DNA of 64,000 nucleotides from Tretioscincus oriximinensis (Eukaryota > Chordata > Lepidosauria > Squamata > Gymnophthalmidae): contig JAJVDF010000262.1 of the NCBI GenBank assembly GCA_022410635.1, positions 443,541 to 507,540 on the forward strand. The letters run 5' to 3'. Positions 36,111 to 47,894 of this stretch are shown here, one piece after another. Made by a program: the position numbers and the translations under genes. The notes under the pieces were generated by a model. That model ran no database searches and was not told where the DNA came from. It saw only the letters and a program-made list of their open reading frames with translations. Numbering within the stretch: the first letter of the stretch is position 1; every line of letters starts with the position of its first letter.

Positions 36111-36790
36111 TGGCTGCGGGGATCAGTCATATAGCATATATTAATTGGCATAATATATATTAATATAAAATGAACTTGGATTGACCCTGTGAGCCAAAGT
36201 GAGGCCTGTATAGAAATTTTGCAAAAATCTCTGGTCAACCCAGCCCAGGAGTAAACAGGAGAGGCCAAATCCTCTCTTCCTGCCCCCAAGGCATATCTCA
36301 TTCATGGAGCCTTGCCAGACTGAATAGATTAAATTGGCACCCATTAAGGCAAAGGCACAATCTTTGTTTAACCAGGCTGTGAACCTGGGCTGACCCATCA
36401 GCCTGATAGTGGNCTGGAGATAAACCATTTAAGATCGTTAAGACCACTTCTCCTCAGGGTGAGTCACTGGGTTCCAGTAATTAAGATAATGCTCAAGCAA
36501 TTATTGGCATCCGAGGGTCCATCCTGTTTACCAACCTTATACCATATTTGGAGTTTCCTGACCAGGCTGCACCTCCTTGGGGAGGAGAGAAACATGTCAC
36601 GCAGGTGTCACACCTGACCCACGTGGGATCTACCCACCCCTTTCTTGATATCATAATCTTGATATACGCCTTCTGATTTTGGGTCAATAAAAGATTGAAC
36701 CCGAGGGCATTCGAGAGGACTCCATGACCCGTGGACCTCCTGAAATTGCTTCTTGTTCCAAGTTATGTTGCCCGTGTGATTCCCGTTACA
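36111..36790 (+). mobile_element. LTR-like block, possibly a solo LTR of an endogenous retroelement
   Basis: The block starts near tgttggctgcggggatcagt and contains a TATA-like ttgatatacgcc at about 36,656 followed by gggtcaataaaagattgaac (polyadenylation signal at about 36,685). It could end near gattcccgttaca at about 36,790, giving TG...CA ends. The polyadenylation signal about 100 bp before the end fits an R-U5 arrangement. No gag, pol or env frame adjoins. No target duplication was found and the right boundary is uncertain; it may extend to about 36,900. Confidence 0.4.
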
Positions 36791-36899
36791 TGTGTCTACC
36801 TACTGCGGACCAAGCTGCCTTCGATCTCCATTAGGCATCAAATAACGTGGAAAGCGAATACCCGTTAGTTGGCTATCCTGAAACCTTTGGGTATAATAT

Positions 36900-39380
36900 G
36901 GGGTTTAAGCATACATAAATATAAATAAATACCAGCCTGATTTTTGCAAGGGGAGAGGATCCAAGGTTTGTGTGTGTGTCCTAAAACTATGAAATTTGTG
37001 CTACATAATCATATTTCCTGAACCATACATATACTTTTATACATTTAGAACCATTATTCTTCACACACAGTTACATCCAGTACATCTTTAGGGAAGTGGA
37101 CTGTCTCTAAAAGAAGGCACATCATTACAAATGAATAGCTAAGCAAAAATTGTATTTGTTAATTGTGCTTTTATGGGTATTATTATAGCTTCTGATTTGT
37201 ATGTGGTTCTAAATAAGCTGCTTTCACTACTGTATTCATTTTAATGTTAAAGATGCTGCTTACGAGAAAGAACAAATACATCATTACCATTATGAATTTA
37301 CAATGAAATTCTTGCATTGAATGGAAACTCAAAAACTGTATGATTCCATAATTCACATTTATTTGTTATTGTAAAACACTGACAAAACATATCACATTTT
37401 TAATTTTATATTAGCCTTCTATATACTCAGGACACAAAGTTCCAGAATAGCTGCACTGCATACAATTATCGTATTTCCATCATGTAAACACAAAGGTGCA
37501 AATATCAAAGGACAAACGAGTGCAAATGAATGAAAGTGCAAAAATGCTTCAGTTTAATGAAAATGTTTCCTTTTGAAAACAATACCTCTGAAAAGTGGCT
37601 CCTTAAATTAGAAGTCATTTTGGCAGGATTCATCACAATTAAGTTGCTCATTTACTAAATCTCTCCAATTCTTGCACATTTATGGTGCGAAAACCATAAA
37701 AGGAGAGAAAATAATAAAGCTCAATCAAAAGTACTTGAAGACCTTTTTTGTCTTTTAATTGCACTAAAGTCCACATAACAATAAACCTGCTTCACAATTA
37801 GGAATTTTGTATTTCAAAAGTGCTTAAAGTTGGTATCAAGGGTGGGAGTTAACAAAGCTATCTAGCAAAAAAATACCAATAACCCCATTGAAATTCTTAC
37901 CCTGACGCTCACTAACTTTTTGGTCAAGAACCTACTGAATGATACTTACAGTCCTCAAGTGTGATATTTAAGGACAAAAATAATTTTTGCCTTGGTCTGN
38001 GCATCTAAGCAAACTTCAGATCTCTCCAGGGGAACTGTAAGTTGGGCTGGTGGTCAATTGCACACCAGATGTTACTGAACTATAACTCCTAGACTCTAGT
38101 CCAGCTTGGCCAATGGCAAAGAACAATGGGAATTCAACAATATCTGGAGGGCTATCATTATGTTATTTATGCCCTAGAGAATACGAGTCTTGCTGATGAA
38201 AAAATAAAATAGGTTCACAGTCTGTTTACATTATCAAGCTGCAAACATAATCCAAACATAGTTATTTCCTATTTCAAGCCAATGTTGAAAAGAGAAAATC
38301 TTTTAACAGAAATACTGTATATTCTTGAAAATATATTTCTTACTTAATATTTAATAGATTTATTGACTAATGTCATTATTGGATTATAATTCTGGTAAAT
38401 TCTTTGTTGATCAGGAACTGCATGATTACTGCACTGGGTCATTATTTAGACCAATACAATAGCTGAAATTATCTGTTTACATATCCAGTCAAAACAAATT
38501 GTAGCACCACCCAGGTAACTAGCGAAGCGAACAAGAAACTGAATTCAATTCACATTCTTGAGCACTAACAACTATACTTACTGTATATGTACATACCTGG
38601 GATGAGTTAGTTTTGAATAACATGACTGGCTGCATGAGATTCAAATATTAAAAATTACCTGGGGAATAATAACAGATTAAAAAGAAATGGGGAGAACACA
38701 GTATTTATTCTAGTCCATTTCTCTTGCATTTTTTAATCCATAAACTCTTCTCACCCCATCTTTTGTTTTTTACTTAAAAAAAGAAATATATGAAAAACAT
38801 ATATTTAAACTCACATTATCATAAAAAATGTATTATTAAATAATTATATTATTTTAAAAATATCTTTTATCAAGTACCTCACAGAACACAGCAAAATTCA
38901 AGGGATAATTATCTAGTTTGGAAATTGTTGGTCTAACATAAGAAAATGCCCTTCATTTGGTAATAAGTTTGACACTTACAACTACATATAAGCTATCATA
39001 TTTTGAATAAATTATCTAGAATTTAAGGTTCCTATTAAAAAAGGATAAGAGAGCTGCAGATTTAATGGGTATGGAAAAAGTTTTAGTAGGTGAAGCTTTT
39101 CATGCCTTTTAATATTTGCTAAAATGTCATCTTTTCCAAACCCATTATTGCAATCCTATTTGAATGTAATAATTTCCCACCCTTTATTAAATTACATTAC
39201 AACATAAGACAACATATGCTTCGAACTAACGTTGTTCAACTGAGGCAGTAATTTTTTGACTAATTCATAGTTCTAAACAAACAATAAACCCTGTTAGAGA
39301 GAGATCCAAAGTTGTTCTCAGGATCTCTTGTATTCCTCTCAAGCTTAAGGAGAACTTCAGTGAAATGAACTTAATTGAAA
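36900..39380. other. Intergenic, AT-rich, no gene recognised
   Basis: The interval holds long AT-rich unique-looking sequence without open frames. A short palindromic segment at about 38,045-38,165 (ccagatgttactgaactata, mirrored by aatatctggaggg) is a decayed copy of the element at 40,125-40,250. No polyadenylation site could be assigned to L3MBTL1 with confidence. Confidence 0.5.
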
Positions 39381-39381
39381 T

Positions 39382-39465
39382 ATATACTGCTCAAAACAAT
39401 TAAGGGAACAGTTTAACATACATTGTTATGTTAAAGTGTTCCCTTAATTGTTTTGAGCAGTATAT
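39382..39465. mobile_element. Tc1/mariner-type palindromic MITE
   Basis: The sequence is 84 bp. The left arm atatactgctcaaaacaatt and the right arm aattgttttgagcagtatat are perfect inverted copies, continuing with only one or two mismatches to a 3-nt loop near 39,423. TACTGCTCAAAA with gggaacac-like sequence is the terminal sequence of a known group of Tc1/mariner elements. TA dinucleotides at both ends fit TA target duplication. It is an internal-deletion derivative with no transposase. Confidence 0.85.
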
Positions 39466-40124
39466 TATACAAGTAAGGTATAGAGGAAGCAACCTTGACC
39501 TATTTAAGTCAGCATCCATTAGTTCAGCTTGTCAAAAGTCGTCCAGTGTTGTTACTTGGTGATGTTTTGGATATAACTTGACTGAACTCCCTTTTATCTG
39601 GAATTTGCTATCTTTCAGAGATAATGGTCTTTAATGACATCTAAACAAACAACATTAAGCTNGGGGAAGCTTTGTTACAATCTTTTTTCACATGCACAAA
39701 AAAAACTTTGGCTTTTTATTTGATTCTTTTAAAGAAGATTCCTGCTCTGTTTTAACACTAAACAATTCTGATATGTACCTGTAATTTCTTTAATATGGGC
39801 CCATTCAGAATCATAACNCCTCAAAGAGGAGTAATATGAAATTGAACACTGCAAAAGCAAATAAGATAGAATTCTTAACTGTGCATATTCTGATTACTAA
39901 TGTCACTTTGTTTTTGTTTTCTTTCACACACACACACATATACAAATGGGAAACCAGTACAACATTATCTTGACCCCATTATTGATGCAAATTTTGTAAA
40001 TCCAGTTCAGCACATGTACATGTTCAGTTTGCTATCAAGCAGCATCTCAAATGGCTAATTCCTAAGATCTTTAACCGTAATGATCACAGCTTAAGGTTCA
40101 CAGATGCTTAACCAAACAGGTGCC

Positions 40125-40250
40125 CCTCCAGATGTTCCTGAACCACAACTCCCATCATTCCATTCCACTCCCAGCACTGTGCCAACTCTGCTAAACCAAA
40201 TGGAATGCCAGGAGTTGTGGGTTCAAGAACATCTGGAGGGCCACCACTTT
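40125..40250. repeat. Short inverted-repeat element (ccagatgtt... family)
   Basis: The left arm cctccagatgttcctgaacc, then acaactcccatcattcca, is mirrored by tggaatgccaggagttgtgg, then gttcaagaacatctggagg. A decayed copy is at about 38,045-38,165, and a half copy (aacattgctgggctacaact) is at about 57,960. It is a small fold-back DNA element. Confidence 0.75.
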
Positions 40251-40599
40251 GACATCTCTGCTCTAAACTGGAAATAGAAACAAAACAGAATAGCATTANT
40301 TCAATTATGCACTGATAATATGAAAGAAGGGTAAGCTTACTAAAGAAGAAAGCGGGAAGCAACATTATACCTTTAAGGGATGTAAAAATGAAGCAATTTC
40401 AGCAGGTGCAATTTATAATGCAGCAGTACTTGCTAAAATGGCTTCTTTTTTTATCACCACAGAAGGTGTAACACAGCTGTTGTTTTTATCTAGCAGCTCT
40501 TGAGAAAGGACATAAGTAAAATTAAAAACCGATTGTGCATCTAATCCACAAGAATACAATAGGCACTGAGGGCCTCAAGTGGCCTAGTTCTGAAGTTCA

Positions 40600-40701
40600 G
40601 CATTAAAGAAATACAGCCGATTGTTNAGTTAGGACAATCTAAAACTTACCCTTATAAGTTTTATTGTACTAACTGAAGATTCGGCTGTATTTCTTTAATG
40701 C
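40600..40701. repeat. 102-bp near-perfect hairpin
   Basis: The left arm gcattaaagaaatacagccg and the right arm cggctgtatttctttaatgc are perfect inverses. Pairing continues inward (cagttaggacaat against gttagtacaat-type sequence) for about 45 bp per arm. Such a fold is typical of a small MITE; a hairpin RNA precursor is possible but unsupported. Confidence 0.75.
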
Positions 40702-41143
40702 TTAACTAGAATATTTATTTTATTTATTTATACTTATACCCTGCCCTATACCCGAAACTATAGGCCTACTTTACTTATGTAACCTCAAGGCACAAAAGAT
40801 CTTGTCAATAGCTGTATTCCTGTGGTCTGGTAGAGATGCCCTCAATTCTATTACATACTTCCCATTTCTTTCTAAAGCACGAGCAACAATGATGTAGCAG
40901 CTTTAAATCTGAAAACAAATGTCAACTCATCTCTTGCATTCCCTAGATATCTTTCAAACACAAATATCTGCATTTGGAGGAAACGGTTAATGATAAGAAA
41001 ACATGTAGGATTATAAATAATAAATAAGCCTCTTTGTTTTAAATGTTTCCCATTAACATGCTACCCCCTTGTAAAAGTAACAGAGAAGGACTTTGAGACT
41101 ATGTTCAGAGATAGCAACAAAACCTATGAGGTGCCTCTGAGAT

Positions 41144-41350
41144 TAGGCTGACCAGATGACCCCCTTTTTGGGGGGGGGTTGAAAACCCATTTTTGGGGTG
41201 CCTCCTGTTTTTTTCTGAGGAAAAAAAATTAAAAAACAAAAACAAATTCGAAAAAAAACCTTTTTTTGAAGTTTTTCCCAGAAAAAAACTGGGAGGCACC
41301 CCAAAACCAGGTTTCCAACCCCCCCTAAAAGGGATCATCTGGTCAGCCTA
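41144..41350. mobile_element. Palindromic MITE, family 1 copy C, with target duplication
   Basis: The element starts TAGGCTGACCAGATGACC and ends GATCATCTGGTCAGCCTA, with inverted halves around an A/T-rich centre. The flanks CTCTGAGAT at 41135-41143 and 41351-41359 are identical nonamers. This is the cleanest copy and defines the element ends. Minus and plus open frames over it are symmetrical artefacts. Confidence 0.9.
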
Positions 41351-42055
41351 CTCTGAGATGGGATTGTTCCCACATGCTAGCCAGTCCCTCCATTCTCTCC
41401 TAAACATTCTGTGGAAGAAATGGTGACTTGGACAAGGTTTGGGAACGCAAAGTGTTCCCTATGAACCCTACGAGGCATCCTTTTTTGTATCTGAGCACAG
41501 CCGAGGAATCATGTCTTCTTAAAATACCAATGCCAATATTCTGTTCGTAGTCCAACTGCTTCTTTTCTTATATATTGTTCATATNTGGCTGAAGAAAAAT
41601 GCTCTTTGAAGCGTTCAGTTTAAACACTTTTTCCATTGGCATCTGTGAAAAGATTTGCCTTCAAAATGGGAAAAAGTAACACTTTTCATTACTTTGTTTC
41701 CTAACAAATAAATAATAATAATGTTCAAAAACAAATTTCATTATAAAAAAGAGAAACAAGATGAATAATTCCCTTGAATAGTTTTTCTTGAAGTCAGAAT
41801 TTTAAATAACAGCAGAATCACTATCTTAATGTAAGGGCCTGCAATTAATAACGTAAGTAATATAAAATTATATAAGAATTAAGCGAGAACAAAGGAAACA
41901 CAGAAAGTTACAAAAACTCTATTGAAATCACCCAATAATAAATGGGTAGGTTGCTTAACGCACTTCAATAATTTGAGTTAGATAAATTTCAAAATCTACT
42001 ACTCAAGGCCATCTCCTCCCTCCACTTCTAAAATCTCTTCATATTATTCTATGGT

Positions 42056-42356
42056 CAGGAATCCTCAAACTTTTTAAATAGAGGGCCAGTTCACTGTTCC
42101 TCAGACCGGTGGAGGGTCGGACTATAATATAAAAAAAACTATGAGCAAATTACTAGTTTTGGGGCCGCCTAGTGTCATGAAGTGCGCATTGTGCGCATAC
42201 GCTATTGAAAAAGCAAGGGGTGTGTTACTATGAGCCTGGGACTAATCAGCTGCTAATCAGGACAGACAGCAGTGACAACATCTTGCGGGCCGGATAAATG
42301 TCCTTGGCGGATAAATGTCCATATGTGGCCCACGGGCCGAAGTTTGAGGACCCCTG
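42056..42356. mobile_element. hAT-Charlie-like non-autonomous element
   Basis: The left end caggaatcctcaaacttttt and the right end gaagtttgaggacccctg are inverted. The interior keeps the typical gagggccagttcactgttcc and gggccggataaatgtcc phrases. hAT elements beginning CAGGGGTCCTCAAACT are known in many vertebrates. The flanking octamers (tctatggt and ccataggt) match only partly, so the copy is old. Confidence 0.75.
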
Positions 42357-42651
42357 CCATAGGTTAAGGTGACTCTGTGAAATAGTTCTATCAAAATTAT
42401 AATAAATCAGCATCAATAAAGATAAAGGAAACACTATGTAATTAGCAGAGTACTTCCAGATTTGAAAGCAAAATTTAACATTATGTGTTCCAACAGATAG
42501 GAAAAAACCCTAGTCTTACTTTTCAAAGTCACAACAGTATTCTTTAGTTTGAGAAATACTGTAAATAGTTAAAGGAAATGTTTGGCACATGTTGAAATGA
42601 ATATGTTTTGAAATAACACAGCTGATAACACTGAGAGAAATTAAGGACTTT

Positions 42652-42740
42652 TATGTATGTATGTATGTATGTATGTATGTATGTATGTATGTATGTATGT
42701 ATGTATACATAAGTACATACATACGTACATACATACGTGT
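42652..42740 (+). repeat. (ATGT)n / (ACAT)n microsatellite
   Basis: About 13 TATG units change abruptly to TACA-type units at about 42,707, making the array partly self-complementary. The Tyr/Thr/His/Ile-rich minus-strand frame is an artefact. It lies about 0.9 kb 3' of the L3MBTL1 stop codon. Confidence 0.95.
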
Positions 42741-43669
42741 ACATGTATATCACTAGGCTGATCAATAGGATACAACAAAGTTAGATAGCTCTCCTTGCAT
42801 TCGTTATTCTCTGAATTGATTTTACTTAGTATAAAACATTAATATGATTAGTTTTGTAAAATTATGAAATTCTCTTTGCATGTTTCCTTTTGTTTCTGTG
42901 AAAGCGAATAAAAACCTGGCTTAAGTTACAGCAAGGAACATAAATTACTTTCATCTTCTTAATTCGTCATGACCAACACAGCAATATTACAACTTTTTAT
43001 ATTGTGAGCACCAAAATTATCATGGTTCTGCTTGTTTGTAGCAGCAGTGAGGCCAGCAATTGTTCAGGCTGGCGATTTGTACAGTACACTGAGTCCACAA
43101 GTGTGCCTTAGAAGGACTAATGCTCAGTACTTCAACAAGTTCCTGGCAATCTATCCCTTACAAAGTTCATGGATTAATCTCAACCAAGATTGAAATTTGA
43201 CATATATCCAGACCTGCTTTGTAGTATAGAGCATCAAACAAAGGTGGAAAACTGAATGTATGGCTGATTAATGTTTTGATCACTATTGTGTCATTCCAGG
43301 CACATGTCATAATCATACAAACCTGGACAACAAAAGTCAAAAGTCATTTACTATAGAAAGCCAAACATCAAATGCATATTCTGTGTCTTTGAAACTGTCA
43401 GGAAAAGAATTTTATGAGGTCTGCAAATTCAGGCAAGTCAATTCTGGCGCTCCACTGTGAGATATAATCCGGGCAGTATTCATAAAGGCAGGTAGGAGAA
43501 AGAGAGGAAGACAGATGGAGAATGGATCTGGCATGTAAACAAAGATGAAGACTGAAAGGAGATAGCAAGTGATTTTACAACTCCAGCTGTCAGGAATATT
43601 TCCACTCTGCTGAGAAAGATAGTTCAATATCTTTCTGTTGAAGAACAGTGAAATGCAGCTCTGGTTGGT
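42741..43669 (-). other. Presumed L3MBTL1 3' UTR and flank
   Basis: This sequence lies directly 3' of the TGA in transcription direction and has no repeats that I recognise. No AATAAA on the minus strand was found between 43,670 and about 42,360, so the polyadenylation site is either a variant signal or farther downstream. The assignment as UTR is inferred from position. Confidence 0.4.
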
Positions 43670-43804
43670 TCACTTTAAGGTATCGTCTGCATTTTTGAAC
43701 ATAAGAATGGCATTGTAGATTTTAAGTGCTGGGCCAAGTTTGACACTCATGATTTTCACAATGTCGGTCTGGGTCAATAGAAGAAATGCCTCACCATCGA
43801 TCAT
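43670..43804 (-). CDS. L3MBTL1: L3MBTL1 last coding exon: end of SAM domain and stop
   Basis: The exon has 44 codons plus TGA: starts MIDGEAFLLLTQTDIVKIMS and ends FKNADDTLK. This is the C-terminal half of the SAM domain, which mediates self-association. The acceptor is cttccacag; phase is 0. The ending NADDTLK is the C-terminus of the SAM-ending L3MBTL1 isoform. Confidence 0.95.
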   Translation of the reverse strand: MIDGEAFLLLTQTDIVKIMSVKLGPALKIYNAILMFKNADDTLK

Positions 43805-44871
43805 CTGTGGAAGAAAAGAAATGGTCAAAATATTTATTTATCTTTCGTATATAATTTTTATAAAGTAAACTATACATAATATTACTAACGCAGCAAGTGT
43901 ACATCTACCTAGACTCTCCAAAATCATGGAAACTTGAATCCTGAAACTGTGAAAGAGAAATATAGTATGTGTTTTACTTTATTGTTTAAATACTTCAAAG
44001 GATCTTGCTTAATTATTTTGAAGCTGGCAACTGTAGTTAGTTTAAACCAATCTTCAATTTGTTCTACACTCCATAACATCTTGGCACAGAATAAGTGACA
44101 GAAGACTTCAGGCTATTCTGGTCCATAAAGGATAATGAATGCATATGGGACAATTATTTGGAATCAAATTACTTACTTTACTCCAAATGGAAAACATTTT
44201 CAGTATGCACCGTTTGCATTGCAACACAGCGTCAAAATGGAGTTTGCTCTGAAAACCGTGCCAAGTGCAGCTTAACGCAATTCATGTTAAGTGCACTCTG
44301 ACAAAGATTTGCCAGAGGTGATTCTCTTACAGCGAGGATCGCTGCAGATCTCCCCATTACTGCTGCTGACAGCTATTGAAATGTCCCATGCTGGAACAGC
44401 AGAGGAACATTTGAAACCTCAAATGCAGCAGAAGGTAAGAAATGGGGAGACCCATAATGATCTGCTGCTTTGGACACACACACTGCTTTTTTACACAAGT
44501 GGAAACGTGCACAAAAAGCCAGAGATTTATTTTTTTNNAAAAAAACCCCAACTGTTCCATCACATCACAAGCCCATAGCTCCGCAGTTTACGCATTCTGC
44601 ATCTGCCCACTGAAGTGGAGCTAAAATGGAGCAGGGGAAGAAGGGGGAAAGTGGAGTGGATTTAAATCCACTTCGATGTTTCCATATTCTTTGTAAAAAA
44701 TTGTTCTCTCCATAACCCTTGCAATTTTTAATTATTAAAACTTTACAGTGATTTTGTTTCTTCATTTTTAATATTTCTCTATAAAGTATATCAAGGTTTT
44801 TCCTTTTTATGAGCTGCAAATGTTTTTAACAGGAAATTTAAATCACATAAAGTGATATCATATTTCTTTAC

Positions 44872-44934
44872 CTCATCTTTGAAAACTTTTGCTTGATCCT
44901 CACAACCCGTCAACGTCTGTACAAAACTAAAAAC
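44872..44934 (-). CDS. L3MBTL1: L3MBTL1 exon: middle of SAM domain
   Basis: 21 codons, VFSFVQTLTGCEDQAKVFKD then E, phase 0 to 0. The acceptor is tctcaaag and the donor is GAG|gtaaag. It continues DE at the end of the previous exon and leads into MIDGEAF. It is too short to be called as an isolated open frame. Confidence 0.94.
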
Positions 44935-45164
44935 CTTTGAGAAAAGGGCAAAAAGATACCATTAGGTAATAAAGAAGAAGAAATGACATAAAGAGGAGGA
45001 ATTTTATGAACTGAATACATATAATCATAATTAGAACATAAAGGAAGCCTTGCTGATTGGCCCAGAGCCCATTCACCCAGTGGCCCACCTGTTGCTCCTG
45101 GGCAGGCTGAAACTAGAGAACTATTCTTGAGTCCCTGCAAATGATATTTTGGGAATACTGTATT

Positions 45165-45430
45165 TGCTCCATCCCAGAGGCAGCATCAAAAGATCCATCC
45201 TAGTAACTATTTATTTCCTTCGTGTCCATGAACATTTTTAATCCTGTCTTAAAACTATCCAGGCTGCTAGCTACCACCATTTCTGGAAGTAAATTCCACA
45301 GGTCAATGACCCTCTGGGTGAAAACATACTTTGTGTGATTTCACTCTTCCGCCCATTAGTTTCAATTCTTCACTTTCACTGGCCAATCATTCTTCTTTGC
45401 TATGCTGTTTCTAAGTCTGTCTATAAAAGC
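45165..45430 (-). mobile_element. CR1/L2-type LINE 3' fragment
   Basis: Its reverse complement has the order: gggtcattgacctgtggaat, ttacttccagaaatggtggt, agctagcagcctggatagtt, ttcatggacacgaagg, tgctgcctctgggatgg. This matches the plus-strand copies at 52255-52690 and 33955-34200. It is in the L3MBTL1 intron before the 44.9-kb exon. Confidence 0.7.
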
Positions 45431-45473
45431 CTTGCCAAGTAGTAGTAGCAGCAGTAGTAGCAGCAGCAGTAGT

Positions 45474-45695
45474 AGTAGAAGAAGAAGAATTGGGTTTTTA
45501 TACCCCACTTTTTGTCACCCGAAAGGCTTACATTCTATCTCCCTCACCAGGCTATGGTGGTTCCCATTTATCTAGTTGCAATTAGTTGCAATTTATAGGC
45601 TAGGAAAAGGTGCTCATCTCTCTCCATGTCCGAGACAGGGCTTTGAAATCCGATCTCCCAGATGAGAGACCATCTCCTTAGCATCTAAGCCATTA
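45474..45695 (-). mobile_element. tRNA-derived SINE, copy 3 (diverged)
   Basis: On the plus strand it starts with a degenerate AGT/GAA tail, then gggtttttataccccacttt and, near the end, gagacagggctttgaaatcc and agatgagagaccatctcctt. It is the reverse complement of the SINE at 24097-24451 with more substitutions and a shorter body. Confidence 0.7.
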
Positions 45696-46515
45696 GTGCA
45701 TAAATAACTTTTCCTCAGATTTGATGAAAAAAGACTATTGCTAGACTTAATTATATAATTTAACATCCCGTGTTGTTCATGTTTCTAGCAGCTTTTCTCT
45801 ACCATTGTAATATATTCTGGTAATCACTTCTGTTTATCTAATAAAGCCTATTCCTTTTACTGTTAGTATTCCTGTTTACTGAATAGTTTAGGTTTCCCTT
45901 CACTATCTTTTCTCAAACTTATTTCAATAACTCTGTATTCATGGAAATAAATATTAGTTTAAAGATCTTAGCAAAAAAGTAGGCACTTGTTTATTTCTGA
46001 CTGGCAAAAGGTTTCCTATAATAATGGCTCAGAGATAGATCCTTCACAGATTTGGATGCTCCACGAAGGATCTAGATTGCTGTCTTATGTAATGCTATTT
46101 TTGTGTATCACTCTATAAATAACTAATTAGTTTCTTCCTGACTGCCTACACATATGAAGAAATTGACTTTGATCAATGCCATGTAGCTTCCATTCCCACT
46201 GAAAGACAGGCAAAGGAATCTGAGGCAGCTCTTGCAGGTAATGTTCAGATGGCACTACGAAGACTGCAAGTTTATAGTACTAGCATGAAAAAGCAGTAAG
46301 ATAACTTTTCTAGCACTACCGCTGCTGGATCCCTGCAGTCACCTGTGGCAAAACCATCATAATCACATTATTATAGCATGAACAAACTCATGTCATGATG
46401 TATCCTAATATGGTATTTAATGACAACAGTACTTCAAATCCTTTTCACCATGAATATTCTATTCAAGGATAAAACTAAAAAACTAGTAGGCTTTGTCTCA
46501 GAGTCTAAGCAAATA

Positions 46516-46641
46516 CTTCTGATAAATTGTGTTGATAATACAGAGCCTGTACAGTAGTAGAATAAGATTGAGGATTAGGGGCAAAACTAAGATGAAAAAA
46601 AAAGAAAGCAAAACATTGCTCTCATACTATGCAAATCACAC
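46516..46641 (+). repeat. Direct repeat, copy 1
   Basis: About 120 bp, from cttctgataaattgtgttga to catactatgcaaatcacac, nearly identical to 48824-48946. The copies differ by an a/c change in the cagagcctgtac stretch and A-run length. The two copies flank the L3MBTL1 exons at 46,979 and 47,848 and lie 2.3 kb apart in the same orientation. Confidence 0.9.
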
Positions 46642-46978
46642 TAGCTCAGTACAGCGCTTTCTAAATATTACAAGAGCTGTGTAACAAAAGTATTTATTCT
46701 TCATACAGTATTCTTGATACTCTTCCTTAGGATACAAGCTGGGTAGCTTCTCTGTGTATGTTTTATGGGTAGGCTTTACAACCTCATTAGATACCTCAGA
46801 GCACCTTTTAATAAGTGAATAAAAAGCACCCACTTGCATGCTTAGCACTACATGACCATGTGATGAAATTATTAAACATGATACTATTTTCAGTAGCACA
46901 ACTGAAGCCTGCTCAACACATCACTTATTTATTCTACCATATTCCACAATACTTCCACCATATTCCTCTATACTTCAC

Positions 46979-47136
46979 CTCATCAGTAGTCCACTTAGAT
47001 ACAGCAGATGCTGTAATCCCTGCTACTCCTGGCAGAAGTTTACAATGTTGCTCCCAGCAAAGGGATAGGGAACGATCTGGATGTGNAGATAAAGCTGACA
47101 TAAATAGAGACTGGTGCATGTTGTCTGAAGAAATAC
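46979..47136 (-). CDS. L3MBTL1: L3MBTL1 exon: start of SAM domain
   Basis: Two bases complete Ser, then 52 codons: ISSDNMHQSLFMSALS, an unresolved residue, then HPDRSLSLCWEQHCKLLPGV, ending KWTTDE. The last part (VSKWTTDEV) is the SAM domain first helix. The acceptor is ctttgcag and the donor is GAG|gtgaag. The isolated N at 47,086 falls in the codon between Ser and His; Ala is expected from the family. Confidence 0.95.
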
Positions 47137-47847
47137 CTGCAAAGATATTCAAAACATCCTGTCAAAGCAAGCCTGGAAGGGACTGAGCTTTAGGCAAAAC
47201 ACAGTGATAAATTGTTACGTTTTCAAACAGAATAAGGTAACTTCAGCATGGCTTGAGGGGNTCTGAATCTTTATGACTTGTTGTATTTTGCCCCTTGGAA
47301 AAAAGTGGCTTCATAATGAGCCCTGCTGAATCAAATCAACTCCAATCTAGTTCAGCAGTCTGTGTCATACTGTAGTCCTCCAACTGCACCAGGGCACTTT
47401 CAAGTAGAAGGCAAACCTTCATTTCAGGAATACTGGCTAGTTTCCAATTTGTGTTTTTAAAACAGATAGAAAAATGAAATGAAGTAAGGTTTGGATGAGG
47501 AACTTTGGAGTGCAAAGCAAAGTATGGATAGATCATATCCTATTCTATCCCTATTTTCTTAAATTTTAACAATACATGAGATGAGTACACAGTGCAAAAA
47601 TTTTAGCAGGTTACACAGCAAACTGAATATATGACCAGAATTTATGGACATTTTAAATTTAACATCTTAATTACCTATACCTTCCAGAGAAACAGTCTAA
47701 ATCTTGCTCTCATGTTACATTTCAGGAAAATGCAGTAACTACTGGCATATACAGTCAATATTGTGCAGTCCACATATAGACACATACACACACACAAGAT
47801 ATAAATTCCAAATAATAATAAATAAGTAGAGATAAAAATGCCCTTAC

Positions 47848-47894
47848 TCTGGAAGTCTTCCTGCTGGATTTTCCGGTATTTTGGAGGTCGTCCT
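47848..47894 (-). CDS. L3MBTL1: L3MBTL1 exon: basic AT-hook-like linker
   Basis: 47 nt: one base completing Arg, 15 codons GRPPKYRKIQQEDFQ, then one base. GRPPKYRK is a short basic motif between the zinc finger and SAM domain. The acceptor is tctgtag and the donor is CAGA|gtaagg. Compared with the human sequence as I recall it (HHGRIGRPPKYRK), one Ile is absent at the splice junction. Confidence 0.9.

Noticed and set aside
42544..42765. 73-codon Tyr/Thr-rich minus-strand frame
   Set aside because: It is a translation of the ATGT/ACAT microsatellite.
46815..47186. 123-codon plus-strand open frame
   Set aside because: It is antisense to the L3MBTL1 SAM exon, which has clear splice sites and family match.
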